This document shows, piece by piece, positions 48,701 through 63,100 of a DNA stretch of 64,000 nucleotides. The first letter of the stretch is position 1; every line of letters begins with the position of its first letter. Below the pieces are notes generated by a model, which was not told where the DNA came from, did no database searches, and saw nothing but the letters and a program-made list of their open reading frames with translations. Source of the stretch: Chaetoderma sp. LZ-2023a (Eukaryota; Mollusca; Caudofoveata; Chaetodermatida; Chaetodermatidae); assembly GCA_034401795.1 (NCBI GenBank), contig CM067365.1, positions 7,587,907-7,651,906 on the forward strand, in the 5' to 3' direction. The translations under genes and the position numbers were made by a program.

Positions 48701-51700
48701 CCTCAAATTTCTCCAAGAAAGTTGAGATTTTATGATATAAAATCTTCGTTTACAGACCAAGAGATAATTACTGTTAAAATTCGACTAAAGGGCGCAGTTA
48801 TTTTGTCAAAATACATGTCCTAGAAAGGGGGTTGCATCCTATAATCGAGAACATTCATACAGCACATTTTTGGGTCGAAATCTTTCTTAAAAAGTCACAG
48901 ATTATACCACGGAAATTGAACTAAATGTTACCCTAGACAATTCGTGCCCCCTGACGACTATGTTTAATGTATACGCCAAAAACACCAAGCGGAAGTGAAA
49001 TTATTAAATTGGGCCGCCTAAATATTGCTTATTCTTTAATACATATCACTTATTACATCAAAATTAATCCAGAATTTGACATAAAATGGCGTCGAGAAAC
49101 GATACGTGTAGAAATCACGTGATTCGCCTCCAATCGCAAAAGATCTTTATTCTAATTAGAGCGAGTACTCGGAGCTAAATATTCTGGACTCGGAAATTGC
49201 TATATATCATCATTGCGCGATAGAAACTGAATGTTCCCGTACCCGTTTGATAACAACTCCCGTTAGCGCATAAGATTACACAGCGCCTCCAATCATAAAA
49301 GAGCCAGATAACCAACTCCGGTTAGCGCATAAGATCACACAGCACCTCCAAACGCAAAAGAGTCATTACAACTAGTGACCATCTGAATATTCCCATACCC
49401 ATTTTAGAACCAACTCCCGTTAACGCTTAAGATTACACAGTGCCTCCAATCACAAAAGAGCCAGATAACCAACGCCTGTTAGCGCATAAGATCACACAGC
49501 GCCTCCAAACGCGAGAGAGCCATTACATTCTGTTTCTGTTATGCGATTTCTATTTTTTCAAGGAGACATTTTATGCCAAAATTAGATTGATTTTGATGTA
49601 ATAAACGATCTTTATTGAAGATACACAATATTTAGGCGGTCCTATTTAATAATTTCTCTTCCACCATGATAGTTTTAGTCATGCGTTAAACATAGCGCTG
49701 AGTGATGGTTATTTTTTATACCAATTTTCGATTTTTTAAAGGTACTTTTTTTCTAAATTTAATAGCGTCTTATACTTGAATACAAGTTTTTTGGGCGGAT
49801 TTTGGTCAAATTTGGGACAGCGTCCTATATTCAAGGGCGGCCTTTAGTCGAGAAATCACGGTATTTTTGAAAATGTACCACTGAAATGACTGGTTTGCGT
49901 ATTGAGTCAGGAATTGCAGTGATAAATTTTCAGAAATTCTTCTCTTTGTCTGCAAATGGACATTCAATACGTTCTCAAAATGAATGCAGAGGCCGTTTTT
50001 TGGCTGCCTTGAGTTTTATAGGGTTAAAGCATGGATGGTGGTAAAGGTGCTGATTACAATGCATCTTAACCTCGCAGGACGTAAGCTTATGTGTGAAGGC
50101 TTCCTTCAGGAGAAATCAGTGGAAGGTGGTTTTGGATCGACTGTCGATATTTCTGCAAAAGGAAAAAAGTGGCACCGAGCGTCCTACAGAAGTACAGCAC
50201 CCACACTGGAGATGATACCCAACGAGGAGTTATTGGCGGAGAAGGGTGCCAAAAAACCACAGATCTGTATTGCTGCTGGGTAAAGCATGGAACACATGCA
50301 TGGACATACAAAATGCCTGTGCATGCTCACATGCACGCACGCACGCACGCGCACACACACATGCACACGCACACACACACACTAGTCATGGGTATCGCGA
50401 AAATTACCGTATCACGATACAATGTGATACACAGTTACTGTATCGTGATAATATCGCGATATATTGTGTAATTATTACAGGGAGGCGGCAGATTGAAAAT
50501 AGCTGTCATTTCAAGCCCATTTACCAATCACAATTGTTGCAAGAACTGGCAAGATGTGAATAACAATGAACTCCACCTCCTGAGCCCACTTAGAGCATTT
50601 GCTAAGCAATTTCTCATATGTAAATATTAATATTAAATTTTGTAAATATTTTTACACATCAAATTCATCAATTGTAAATAGAATACCACTATACCAGTAC
50701 ATATAATCTCATTTCCCAACTTGTGTTCTTTTTCTGATCGTGAGCCACAATTTCCCCAATTCAGTTAACAACCTAAACCAGTGTAATATACTACTGAGTA
50801 CTGATATAAATATAAAATTACCAATTCACCAAGGTTATTAGTTTCCAGTGTCACATGGTTTGATTGGTTTCTAAATGTTTTCTCTTGTCAAGGAATTTGT
50901 CAATACATGGTAATATAGTGAAATGACTGAGAAGATTACATTACAACCATGTAAAATAGTAAATCCTCAATTTATTAATGCAAAGTCTTTGACACCGAGT
51001 GGGACTGAGCAGTAGATGAAAGAAAAAAAACAAAGACATTGTCAAATGTTAACTGTAGCAACACCCGAAGAATCATCACTCTGAACATTTTTATTGTTGT
51101 GATCACGTGAAATAACTGATCATGTGACGCAAAAAAATTAATTTTCAAGAATTATTTATCTAAATGTATCTACCATGATTTAAATCTTTTCAAACCAGTT
51201 TTGCTAAAATATGTTTGGTAGATAAATATTTTATTATTTATGTGGCCCAAAACTAGACTATGCAAACATCGGTAATCTCATGGAATTCCGTGCGGTACAT
51301 ATAGCAACCCCCTATTTTTTGTTCACGTACTCCGCACTGTGGTATAATTTACTTTCTGCAAAGCTGACTCGATATCACTGCGTGTATTTACCGCAATTTC
51401 GACCCAAGCGAACTCGTACCCTTCCAACTATGGGTTTTCTCGCAATTCTGGGCTGGTTTACGGCTATTTACAGGCAGTATATTACAATTCCAAGTGTGTC
51501 AAGCAAATTAAAAATGATGACAAAGAATGTATTGCGTCCGTCATCTGTTTTCAACAATTTCCCACCCAGTAACATCAATGTTTGCTGAAAAAATATTTAA
51601 AATATAGCGATTTACAGGGCCAGACCTATCAGTCAGAACTTAATAGCCAGTAGGTTAGCCTATTTTAGAATTTTGTTAGCCAGTTCAGGATTTATTAGCC

Positions 51701-54700
51701 AGCATATTAGCCTATTTTGGAATTCTCTTAGCCAGATATCGGTTGTCTTAGCAAGACAAGTTTTTTTCTTAATTAGCCTATTTCTGTGTTTTCTTAGCGA
51801 AAGCATACTCTGTACACTACAAATCTGTCAAAATCAAGATCAATTGTATAATAATAATATATAATTAAAAGAAATGTCTACTAGCAACTGACTGCTGTGT
51901 TTGTTATTTTCCCCTATTATTTACCACTAACAAGTTGTTCACTTCTCATCCTTATTCAAATGAAATAAATAAATTGATGCATACTGTGACAGAGGAGGCC
52001 ATGTCATGGATCATCTTGATCTGGGCAATGACTCCATCTACCTTGTTCAATGCAGATGCCATTGATCATGAATAATCAAATCAAAGTTGATGGTCAGCAT
52101 GTACAATGTAAGAGTTAGAATTGGATGCTTCATCAGGTGAGTGGGTCTCTGATCAATAATTAATAAAGATGATCAGAAACATTTAATCATGGCTTGACCG
52201 TCATTGTCAAATAAAACTTGAATCTAGACATTTAAGTTGGGTGCATGTGTATCCACATCATCGTTATTTACTTCGATAGGTCGCTTTTTTCGAACGAAAA
52301 ATGTGTTTATTTTACTCTGCGATGCCATCTTCTTTCTGTCAAAACTTTTAACCAACCACGGGAGACTGTCCCAAAACGGAAACGTTTCACACGCTGTATA
52401 ATCGGGAATTTTCGGTTAACGAGAGTGGAAAGTAACGAATTCGAAAACTACCGAATGTCATATTTATTTGCAGATTATTTAACTGACATCGGCCGTAAGC
52501 AACTTCATTATCACTTCTACGCATCACCTGTGTTCGCGATGAACAGACAGCGAATAAGCGCAAATTATGGATTAAATCTGTCAAAATTTACCATAGGTGT
52601 ATTGATGCTCGACTAATGTAGCCACTTTTTTAGTAAAACATGCAGATGGTGTGGTTTTGATTGATGATATGACGCACAACTTAGCAGATTTGTACCGGGT
52701 ACCGCAATACCCCCATCGGTGCTCTAGTAAGAAAGACTCAGGGCTAGTTATAAATCACTATGCGCCCCTAACGTTGTAACATATACCAAAATCTCATTGG
52801 CTTTTCGTGGAAATAAAATGCCTGTAGTGATCTAAAGATTTTCTTTTTGTGACATTCGGTAGCTTTCGGATTCCCTATATTGCAATGTAATGTAGCCGAG
52901 TATAACCATAAAATTGTGCCAAGTTGATGTCACTTGCGCAATTCACCCCCTGGTGATAGTCGCGGTAAACTATCGGTGAAAAAGCGGTATTCAAGTGGGA
53001 TAACTACGTTTCGAGTAATGTACAGTCATAAACATCGTTTCCATACTAAGGACGCAGTTTACCGTGACTAATTTCAGGTGGTGCTGTTTATAAATTTGGT
53101 ATTACGCCGTAGTCACATCTTTATATAATTAGTCTATGACTTCGGTTAGACGCAATCGCTAGTTTCAGGTTTACTTCGAAACTACATAAATACGTTCGCG
53201 TTTGCAGAAAAGCTGTTTGCCAGCTCCATTTGATGAATTGTGTTAGTATTATTTTGCGTTCGCCATGAAACTCGCCTAGATTTGTTTTTTATTCACCAGC
53301 AGTGAGAATTATTATTATTTAAGAAGAAAATCTATGTTTCCACTGGCCGAGATTGTTTGGGCCGAAATCACAGAGATTTTCATTGTATTATTTATAGTAA
53401 CCATTTTCCGTGTAAACGCCTGTAACTAAAATAAGTAAGCAGTAACTCTTTTTGCGAATATTTTGGCACATTTATCAGAATCTCATGAAATAATGAAGAT
53501 TGATGTTTTTCCACAAAAATATCGGTTCACGGCGAATGTATCACGATACGTATTGCAGCTGTATTTGTATCGATGTATCGGTAATACCGCCCATGACTAA
53601 TACACACACACCTCGCTCGTCAAAAAACGCTTGTGATTTCTTAATACGTCAGTTTCAGTGTGCATTTAGAAAATACATGATTTTCGAGTACATTCGTGTA
53701 ATCTTATGGTAATCATTATGTGGTTGCATTTAATAGATGCATTCTAAGATTTCTGCCATAACGAGTGTCGTGATGAATTTTCCAAGCTTTTTATAACGTG
53801 AACGTTAACAATCAACCTATCAAACTATACGGAAATATTAATAAACGGATCTATATTCCCTGTATATCCTTATATACATATACACTGTTTGTACATAGTC
53901 TCCTATAGTATGCAGACCTGGGGCTCAGTGAAAATCTATATCCCATTTCATCCCAGAAACCATGAAAGTTATATTTTATATGATTGAGTGTTATAGACAT
54001 GAAAAGCATTTGAAAATATTAGAAATACTTTTGAAAAGATATTTGTATGTGAACAAAATTGAAAGTATTTTAAATGTGAAGTATTAGTATTTTCATTTAA
54101 GTACTTTTGACAGTATTTGACCTCAGATCTGCTAATATGATGATGATGATGATGACATACTGTATTCTGCGACTGCAGTAGTGAAATCTGTCTGAAAACT
54201 ATCCTTTTCTTTAGTTACTGTCGTGTGTCCTCAGCCAGAGTTATTAGCTCCACCAGGTCCACCCTGGTCCTCTGTGTACCCAGCCTGATGTATTTTAGAT
54301 CGCTATCCAGCATGTTTAGCAGGTTTATGTCATGTACTTGTCCTATAGGTAATGGCACTGAGTACAGCTTCTAATATATACTAATTAATTTTAGCATCCC
54401 GGTCGCCGCTTCCTCCAGTGCAAATAATAGCGGGACAAGCAGTTCAGCGAGACCCGCACAGGCTATCAAGAGCAGTAGCTTATCTGTAAGGCCTCGTGAA
54501 GTCATGATGTCACCAGCCAAATACTCACCAGAGCGACCAGCACCGCCACCTGTAGATCCCAGAATTATGAAGCTGCAGGTCAGTACATGTTTTTAGCCTA
54601 CCTGGCCAGAATGGCCAAATGAGCTTATGCCATGGCGAGCGACCGTCCGGCGTCCATCCATCTGTCTGACCATCAACTTTTTTCTTTAAACGACTTCTTC

Positions 54701-57092
54701 TCAAGAACCACTGAACCTTAGGGCATAGGGATCCAAGTTTGTTCAAACGAAGCTGATCGGCCAATTTGGCCGATGGCCAAGTTGGATTTCAGCCAATTTT
54801 AGGAAATGTCTTTAAAAATCTCCGAAACCGCTTGGTGGATTCAAGCAAACCCCATGAAATATGATCTAGGGCAAGAGCTGAATCAAGTTTGTTCAAGGGA
54901 ACTTGATTGGTCAAATGGTTCGGTGGCCATTTTGGTTGACCTAGTTTTAGTGACCTAGTTTTAGCGAAAATGGCTTTTCCAGAACTGCTAAAGGGATCGG
55001 GCCGAAATTTGGCAGATATGATTAAGGACTAAGGACCATTAAACTTTGTTCACGGGAAGTTGATCCGTCAAAAAACATGGCCGCTGTGGGCCAATGAGAA
55101 TATAGTGTGTTCGGCGGCCATAATGGGGGTTTTATTTGATGGATTTTGAGGCTGAAATTGGTTTTATGTGTTTTTGGGTATTCTGATCTCAAATTTGCAA
55201 TTTTCGAAACTGTCGGATAAATGGTTTGGCGGCCATCTTGGATCATCTTCCCGCCAAGAACTCCCATACGAAAGCAATGGGAAATTTAAGATGTCCTCTA
55301 GAACTGCTGGGCCGATTTCAATTATATTTGGCAGGAAGCATCCTTAGGTTGTAGAGATTCAAGTTTGTTCAAACGAAGCCGATCAGCCAATTTGTCCAGT
55401 GGCCATCTTGGATTTTAAAAATCTTCGCCGAAACTTAGCGATTGATTTAAAAGTCATAAAATATCATTTATGGCACGAGCTGAACCAAGTTTGTTCACGG
55501 GAACTTGATTTGCCAAATGGTTGGGCGGCCATCTTGGATGACCTGGTTTTCAAGGAAGCAACTTCGTCTCCAGAGCCACTGAACAGATTGGGCCGAAATT
55601 TTGGAGATATGATATTGATGACTAAGGGCCATTAAAGTTTGTTCAAGAGAAGTTGATACATAAAGAAACATGGCCTCTGTTTTCTTGTTACAAGTCTGCT
55701 CAACTCATTAGAGTTTTACTTATTGTTAATGCCCATTCTAGTTGAGATGCGTAATGTCCAGCTGAATGATACAGCGGTCTTAACGTTGAATTTTTTAATG
55801 TAGCGATATGGGTAAGCCCATTGAAAAGTTTGGTATTAATTTGGCTGAAAGTCATTACTGTTTTACAACAAATGGCTTTAAGTCAAATTAATTTCAAAAT
55901 CTTCATCAGAGTGTATTGTTCAGTGAGTGTGATGAATGTTGGTCTATCTGTCCGCTCTTATTGAACGAATTAATTGTCTGGCTGCTGAATTTCGGCAGAC
56001 TTACACAAAACACAATTCCGGTTACAAAATGGAATTTCCGGTTACAAATTCATCATTTCCGGTTACACGTAACAAGATTTTCCTCAATCCGGTTACACCC
56101 AAGGAGGAACCGTAACTGAGGCCGAGAGTATAAAAGGAAGCGCAGAACAGAGCACTGACATTCAGATTTAAATCCTACTAATACAGCATAAGAAAACCAC
56201 AAGAAAAAGAGTCACAGTGCCTGAACAGTTGACCTATGCATTTTCCATGCTGTTTAACTCTGAATATGCGGAATATTTTGAAAACAATTTGTCTGAAAGA
56301 TAGCATCAGAATTATGTTGCTGTTGGTCCCGTCTCGTGTAGTGTCTGTGCCATGGGGGACGTAAAAGAACTCGCGCTGAGTGTCAGGCGCTGTATCAGGA
56401 GCTCAGTTGTGAAATCAATACGCTCTGATAGGAAAAAAGTCAGTTGTCAGACATGTAGGCTCAGGTCTAAAGCGTGCAGATGATGGCTACTACCTGATGG
56501 CGGCTAATAATAAGTTAAAATACTGTACTCTATCTACGTCTCGGTCAACAGCTCACGTGACCAGTAGCTCCATATCTGAACCTGTAAAATAGCACACTGA
56601 GCGGCTGGGATGTCAGCCTAGATGGTGCTCCTATAAAGAGGAGGAATATCCGATCATGACAACAACATTACAAATACATGTGTATATATGTCTTGTGACC
56701 GTAAGCCAATTCGCGCTTGACCCAGACTTCTTCCTATGCAGATGACATATACAGAAACGACAAATTCTTTATTATTTAAGGACTATTTTGTATTTGACTA
56801 TGGCCACAATTCAATAGGTTGTTGCCGAGGTAGTTTCAAAATGTTCAACATCCGCCCGGGTTGAGTTGTTTTGAAAAAGTTTCATATGTTAACCCTTTAA
56901 CACTCAAGGCGGCCAAAACAGCTGCAGCCGTCTCCTGCTATTGTTATTATTGGTATTACTATTAGAAGAGGTTTATTATTATGAGTATTACTATTAGAAG
57001 TGGTCTAATGTGGGGTTTTTTTTGATGATTTTAACCTTGGAATGCCCATTGCAATAAATGTTTTAGTGATTTTAATAATAATGATAATAATA

Positions 57093-57130
<38 letters not shown>

Positions 57131-60100
57131 AATAATAATAATATTGTATGTATAGTTCTCCCATATGTCACATTTGTCATCTGAATAAATAAACGTGAAA
57201 CTTGAGAAATGCCCATTTGCAGAAGAACAAGAGAAATCTATTTTTTTTAATTTGCCAATGGAATAACTGGCTCGCCAGTCATTCCACTGATAAATTTTCA
57301 AAAATAATGCTCTGAGAAAATGTTTTCTTAAAGATTTGAAGGTTAAAGAGTTAACGTTTCAATTTACATTGGAAGAAACACGAGAGCCAGTCAGAACTAT
57401 CAATATCAATGACACCATGATAAATGTTCATAGCCGTTTCTGTTGTTCTAACGGCCATGTTGCTAATAGATGAATTAGATATGTCAGTCAAGTATATGAC
57501 ATCATAATCAATAACGTCACATGTAGGCTGATGTAACAATCATAATTGACGGAAATACTCCATCAGCAACCTGGAATTCTCCGTCAATTGTGCGAATTGT
57601 ATGTTCCTTACTATTTATAAACATTCTGTTCAGTATTTTGAAACTAATTTGATTGGGCGCAGTTAGGCAGCAACAGCACCCAGCAAAATTAGTTTCAAAA
57701 TATTCAACCGCCTAGCTGTGTATAGTTACCTTGAAATTGGGACACTGGGAATTCTGGATTCAGAGTATATAAATCAATCCTGACACTGGCAAAGCATGGG
57801 CGGAGCTTAGCTGCTAGAGATGGGCGAAGCATAACTGAAAGTGGATTCATCCCATTACTGTTCCACCTCGGTCATGTTGGTCATTCTGGTGAGGAGCCTG
57901 CCTGTATCTGTTTCTGCTTCAGAATGATCTGTATGTGAAGCTGATGAAAAAGCGTAATGAGCTCTCACAGGAGACAGGATTCACACCACACGCTATCGCC
58001 AGCAATAAGGTCCTGCTGGATATGGCGAAAATCAGGTACAAATTTATACAACAGATTTATTGGCCAGTTAGCTTCATAGAACATACCTTACGGGTAAAGT
58101 AGAACAATTAATGAAAATTATCAGGAGCCCGTGGCAAGTGTAGGATCTTTGTTGCAATTTGCATCTAGTATAAGTCAGTCAGTTTGTCCAAACTTTGACA
58201 CGTTTGGCAAAGCCTCCTATGTCGCAACTCTAGTGCATTCGCACTTGTTTGTTGATACAACAGACTCTTTTTGACCAAGTTAGAAATATCCTGTTGAATA
58301 GTGGTGACTTTCGTTCTATTGCATGTTGCTGATAGCTAATCTGCATTTGACAATATAATAATAGGACTTGGCAGTTTGGCCTAAACAAAAAACGGTAATG
58401 GTCTCACTAATCAAACCGGTTTAACTGAAATACCGGTTTCAGGGGCTAGAAAAATCGATAATAATTTGAAATATGTACGACTATTCACATCGATGTTATC
58501 AATCTCAAAGTAGTAGTTAAAATAAGTAAAGTATGGTTCTACTAAAATGTTAATTTTCAACAATCTTATTAGGTCACTATTTTTAAAAGCGTAGTAAAAT
58601 CTAGCATGTGAAAATAGGAAGCCAGATATGAGAGATAGTTTAAGCCCCACTGGAGTAGCGCCAATATGGCTAGAGTTTGTTTACCACCTATGATGTTGTC
58701 TAGTAAGTGACGGTTTGTATTCGAGTACTCAGTATTCAGTAATACTCTTCAATAACATGCCGTTCCCGTGTATGCTGGTGAATTTCATTCAGCATGTAAC
58801 TAAAGGCTAGTCATTTCCCTGAAATCGCATCTCAATAATTCTCACGAAATGCTGTCTGTCTGAATATTTTTCGAAAGAATAATAAAGAGAGTATGATAAA
58901 TTGACAACAATAGTTTACACAATGATTCACGGGAATCTGACTTAAATATACTTAACCATTCATTGGTCATGCTGGCCAAAACCGGCCTTTGCAAGGGTCT
59001 TGAGGAATGTCAATTTGCAGGCCAAGAGAAGTCTATTTTTTTTAATTTTACCACTGGAATGACTGGCTCGGTGACTGAGCCAGTCATTCCAGTGGTAAAT
59101 TTTCAAAAATAGCCTTCTCTTGGCCTGCAAATTGACATTCAATAAGAACATTTTTAGGTTTCCATCACCAAATCTTCTGATTAAAGGGTTAAATCAAAAG
59201 TACATAGTCTGGCATATTAGGTCTGGCAGAGGTACATCCCCTAAAAAACTTGACTACAACTTACTATTCACATTTTCTATTCTTCAAAAATTGATGTATT
59301 GCACCTGTATGTCTCGGTTGAAAAACCATAATTCCTGTTCTAACATGTCTAAAAATATGTCCAATTCCTTACAGACCTAGCTCCCTGGAGAAGATGAAGA
59401 AGATTGAAGATTTGCCCGAGGCTAAGGCAGATCGCTTTGGGCATCACTTCCTGAAAATCATTGTTTCTGTTTGCACTGAGAACCAGGTAGATATGGATGA
59501 CTTTAAGGAACAGGTATGTTAATGAACTTATTCATCCAACACTCGCATATCTCACAGACACTTTACATGGAGGCAAATTTCAGAAAGAAGTTGAAAACAA
59601 TTTTTTATTTCTGTGTTTTTAGTCGTGACTCGCAACTATATGTAGTATAAGTTTGTCTGTCTCTTGGTCTCAAATTTTGTGTATTTCTGAAAAATAAGGC
59701 ATAAATACTGTATAGCCTGGAAAACCGGTTTCTTACTGGGAAACCATCACAAGCATTTGGTTCCCAGCCTTCCCTTTGTGATGTATACAGCAATAACGAG
59801 ATACTTGGGCATATTTGTGTGTTTGGGTGTCACATTGTTAAGGCAAGTACACCATAAAGAAACCAAACAATTTATTCGTTTCATTGAAATCTGTGTGCCT
59901 GCTGTTTAACGCAAGTTAGGGCTCGGGTTGATCTAGAAGCTCAACGAAATTTGCACATCGGCTAGCTACCAGGGTAGTTTATTTTGGAATTGATCAAACC
60001 TGTGTGTTAATAAAAATTTCTCCTAAATCACATAAATGTTAACACTGTAAATCCTGAATTCCCAGAATATCAATTTCATGGAGACGATAAGGATAAGCGG

Positions 60101-63100
60101 TTGCATATTTTGAAACTAATTTTCCAGTCAAATTATCTTCAAAATCTTCCCGAGAATAATTCGTGTTTTGCAGATGATCTTTGTATTTGGTATTTTTGGT
60201 TAAAAGTGTTAAATAATGAGTTATAAATATGCCAAATAAATTCTGCAGAACATTATATTAGATAATTGGAAATGAGTGCGATTTTGCAAACAGTGTTTCT
60301 GAAGCGGTGTTTTCAGAATTATGCAAGTTATCATTCTGTAATGTAAGTGGTAGAGTGTAATTATTATGTCCAGCAGAATGCACTGGTCACATTGGTTGCC
60401 CTTTAATGGTCAAGCTGGCCAAAGGCGACATCTGTCGTGGCGTACAAGCCAGGCATTTAGTGGTAAATTTTCAAAAATAATGTCTTGATCTGTAAATGGA
60501 TATTCAGTTAGGCAAAGATCTCAATTCTCAAAACATCAAATTTTAGTGTCATTTCGTGATAGTTTCTTTAGTTTGAATTCTACAGAAAGTACTGCCATAC
60601 TTATGTGAGCCATCGACCATTTGACACTCAAGTCGGCCAAAATGCCTTTTGTAGTTGTCTTGGGAAATGTCCATTTGTAGGCCAAGAGAAGACTATTTTT
60701 GAAAATTTACCACTAATCACTCTCGATAACCAGTCATTCCATTGGTAAATTTTCAAAAATAATCTCTTGGTCTGTAAATTGACGTTTTCGATGAGAAAAT
60801 TGAAATTTATGTGAACAAATTTGAGTGTCACTTGTGATAGTTTCTTTAGTCTGCATTCTACAGAACTTATATAAGCATTTGAGCCAGAGTTGATGAATCT
60901 GATGCGTCACTCAAGTATATAATGTCATAATCGAGTACGTCACATGCAGGCTGACATCATAATCATAACTCTGTCATGAAACCTGAATAGTCACTCATGA
61001 AGTGTACAAATTGTATGTCTTTGATTGATTTACTGTTTAATATTTTTAAACAGTTTTCACTGGGAGCTGTTGCACGATGGCAGCAACAGCACCCAGTCAA
61101 ATTAGTTTCAAAATATTCAACAGCTTACCTGTATAGTTACCTTGAAATTGGGATTCAGGCAATGCAGGGGTCAGAGTATATAAATCGATCCCAATACGCT
61201 TAAAACATTGGCGGAACTTAGCTAGAAATGGGCGAGGCTTAGTTAGAAATAGATCCCTCTATTGGTGTCAGTCCATCACAAAACTAAATTTTAACTTAGT
61301 ACCCTGGGATTAATAATAAATAACAGACAAGGTCTGTTCACATGTCCCCGGATATTTATGCAAATTGAAGTACTTTTATTGAAATAAGATATGGTTTTAA
61401 GAAAAGATAACTCAGGCAACTAAAGATGAATTTGGCTGGAATACTATACGTCGAATATCTTCTCATGATGTGTTGATACAGCAAATTTGCCTGAACTACT
61501 CGCAGTCTCTCTAAGTATGCATTCCTTTGTGCTAGTATTGTAAACACTACTGTTTTGTTGCTGGCATCTTCTAATTTCATTTGAAAATTTAAAATTTTGA
61601 CAGCAGAGTGGTAATTAGGTTTAGGCCAATTTGGCTCCTTGTCATAGTCTAGGTGAACTTATACAATCACAATCTCTCTGTCGTCTGTCAAAAATTGTGT
61701 CACATTTCAACATTTATTGATGGATAAAAATGAGATTTGTCAGAAATGTTCTTTTGGGCAATATCTATTGGAGCTTTGATATTATAACAACATTACTTTG
61801 TTCACATCTGTTGATAGTTGATTAGTAACAGAAAAAATGTCATGTGCACTTCTAATTCTGGAGGACATCGAACGCATCTAATTAATTTAACAATCTTTGA
61901 TCAAATCTTTCTTGCATCATGAGATTGTATCTGTGCAGTAGTGTTAATCCTGTTAAATCTGTAGTGGTCAAGATGTCCAAAACTGGCGTTTGCAGAGGTA
62001 TTGAGAAATGTCCCTTTGCTGGCCAAGATAAGACTATATACTGAGCCAGTTAATCTAGTGGTAAAATGTCAGAAAGTTTCTGCTTTCAAGGTCACTTATA
62101 TCAACATTTCTGAATATTTACAATATAATTTGACTGAAATTATAGACAGTCAGGCCAATTATTAGCTCACCTGACCAGAATTGCAAACAAATTTTACGTG
62201 AAGGATTCGATAGTGCTATGCTCCAGAACCAGTTTTGTGAATTCTGATGTGGTCAATTTTTTTTAGGTGAAAATCTAAGATTTTATTAAAAATTTACCAG
62301 ACATTGTCAAAATGTATCAATCCTTCTTAGCCGCTTGATGGATTACACGCAAATTTGGCCATATCATGGCACACTCCAGAACTACTATTCAGAATCTTTA
62401 TTAAACAATTGGTTTTGATGAAGATCTTAGATTTTTTTTTAAGATTTACCGGAAATTGATGGATTTCAATTTTCCTTAAATTGTCAATGAGCCAATTTCA
62501 ATGAAACTTTGGTGAAACAATCCTATGATCGTAGACTTCCACACTTTTAGTGAGAATTTTGATTGGTCATTTTATTTTAGCTGACCATTTTGGATTATCC
62601 AAAATTTTCTAAAATATCCTCGAAACCCTCCTAAACTGCTTGGCAGATTTTCGCCCGATTGTATTTCCTGGTGATAGGCTTCTTCAGACTGCTATTCAGA
62701 ATTTTTACAGGTAAAATCCTAGAATATCAATTTAAAGGCAACCATTTTCAAAAGATGTTGAATATCTTAAAATAGATTTGTCTGATAAACATCGATGCCT
62801 TAGGCATTAATGGCTTCTAGCATACAAAGTATTTCAAATTCTAATATCCCAGGTGAGCGACAGACCGCTAGGCCTCTTGTTTTCAAATACTCATCCAGAT
62901 TTTAAGTATAGTGTATACTCTGTAGACTATAGACATCGATTAATGACATGTAATGTATATATTCTCTAACAGGAAACAACAACAGTGCCGAAGATACTTG
63001 TCCCAGAATCTCCAGGAATCACACGGACAAAAGCGCTCCAGGAGCCCTGTAAACCTGCTTCAGTGGTACCTCATTTGTCACCACGACCATTCCTGTCCAC

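Larger units (their letters stand above)
45615..50077. other. WRN intron 14: stacked repeats
   Basis: Family E copy (45720-46330), a locally repetitive family H (46550-47080; units with AAGGACTTATCCGATCTCAA), family G (47090-47400), a diverged family E relative made of six or seven units with TTAACCGCTTGG..GATTT (47400-48430), and a family B MITE with an inserted family T element (48688-50027). Confidence 0.7.

Noticed and set aside
51280-52616. Two ORFs of 102 and 123 codons as transposase fragments
   Set aside because: No recognisable catalytic motif, and composition is like random AT-rich sequence.
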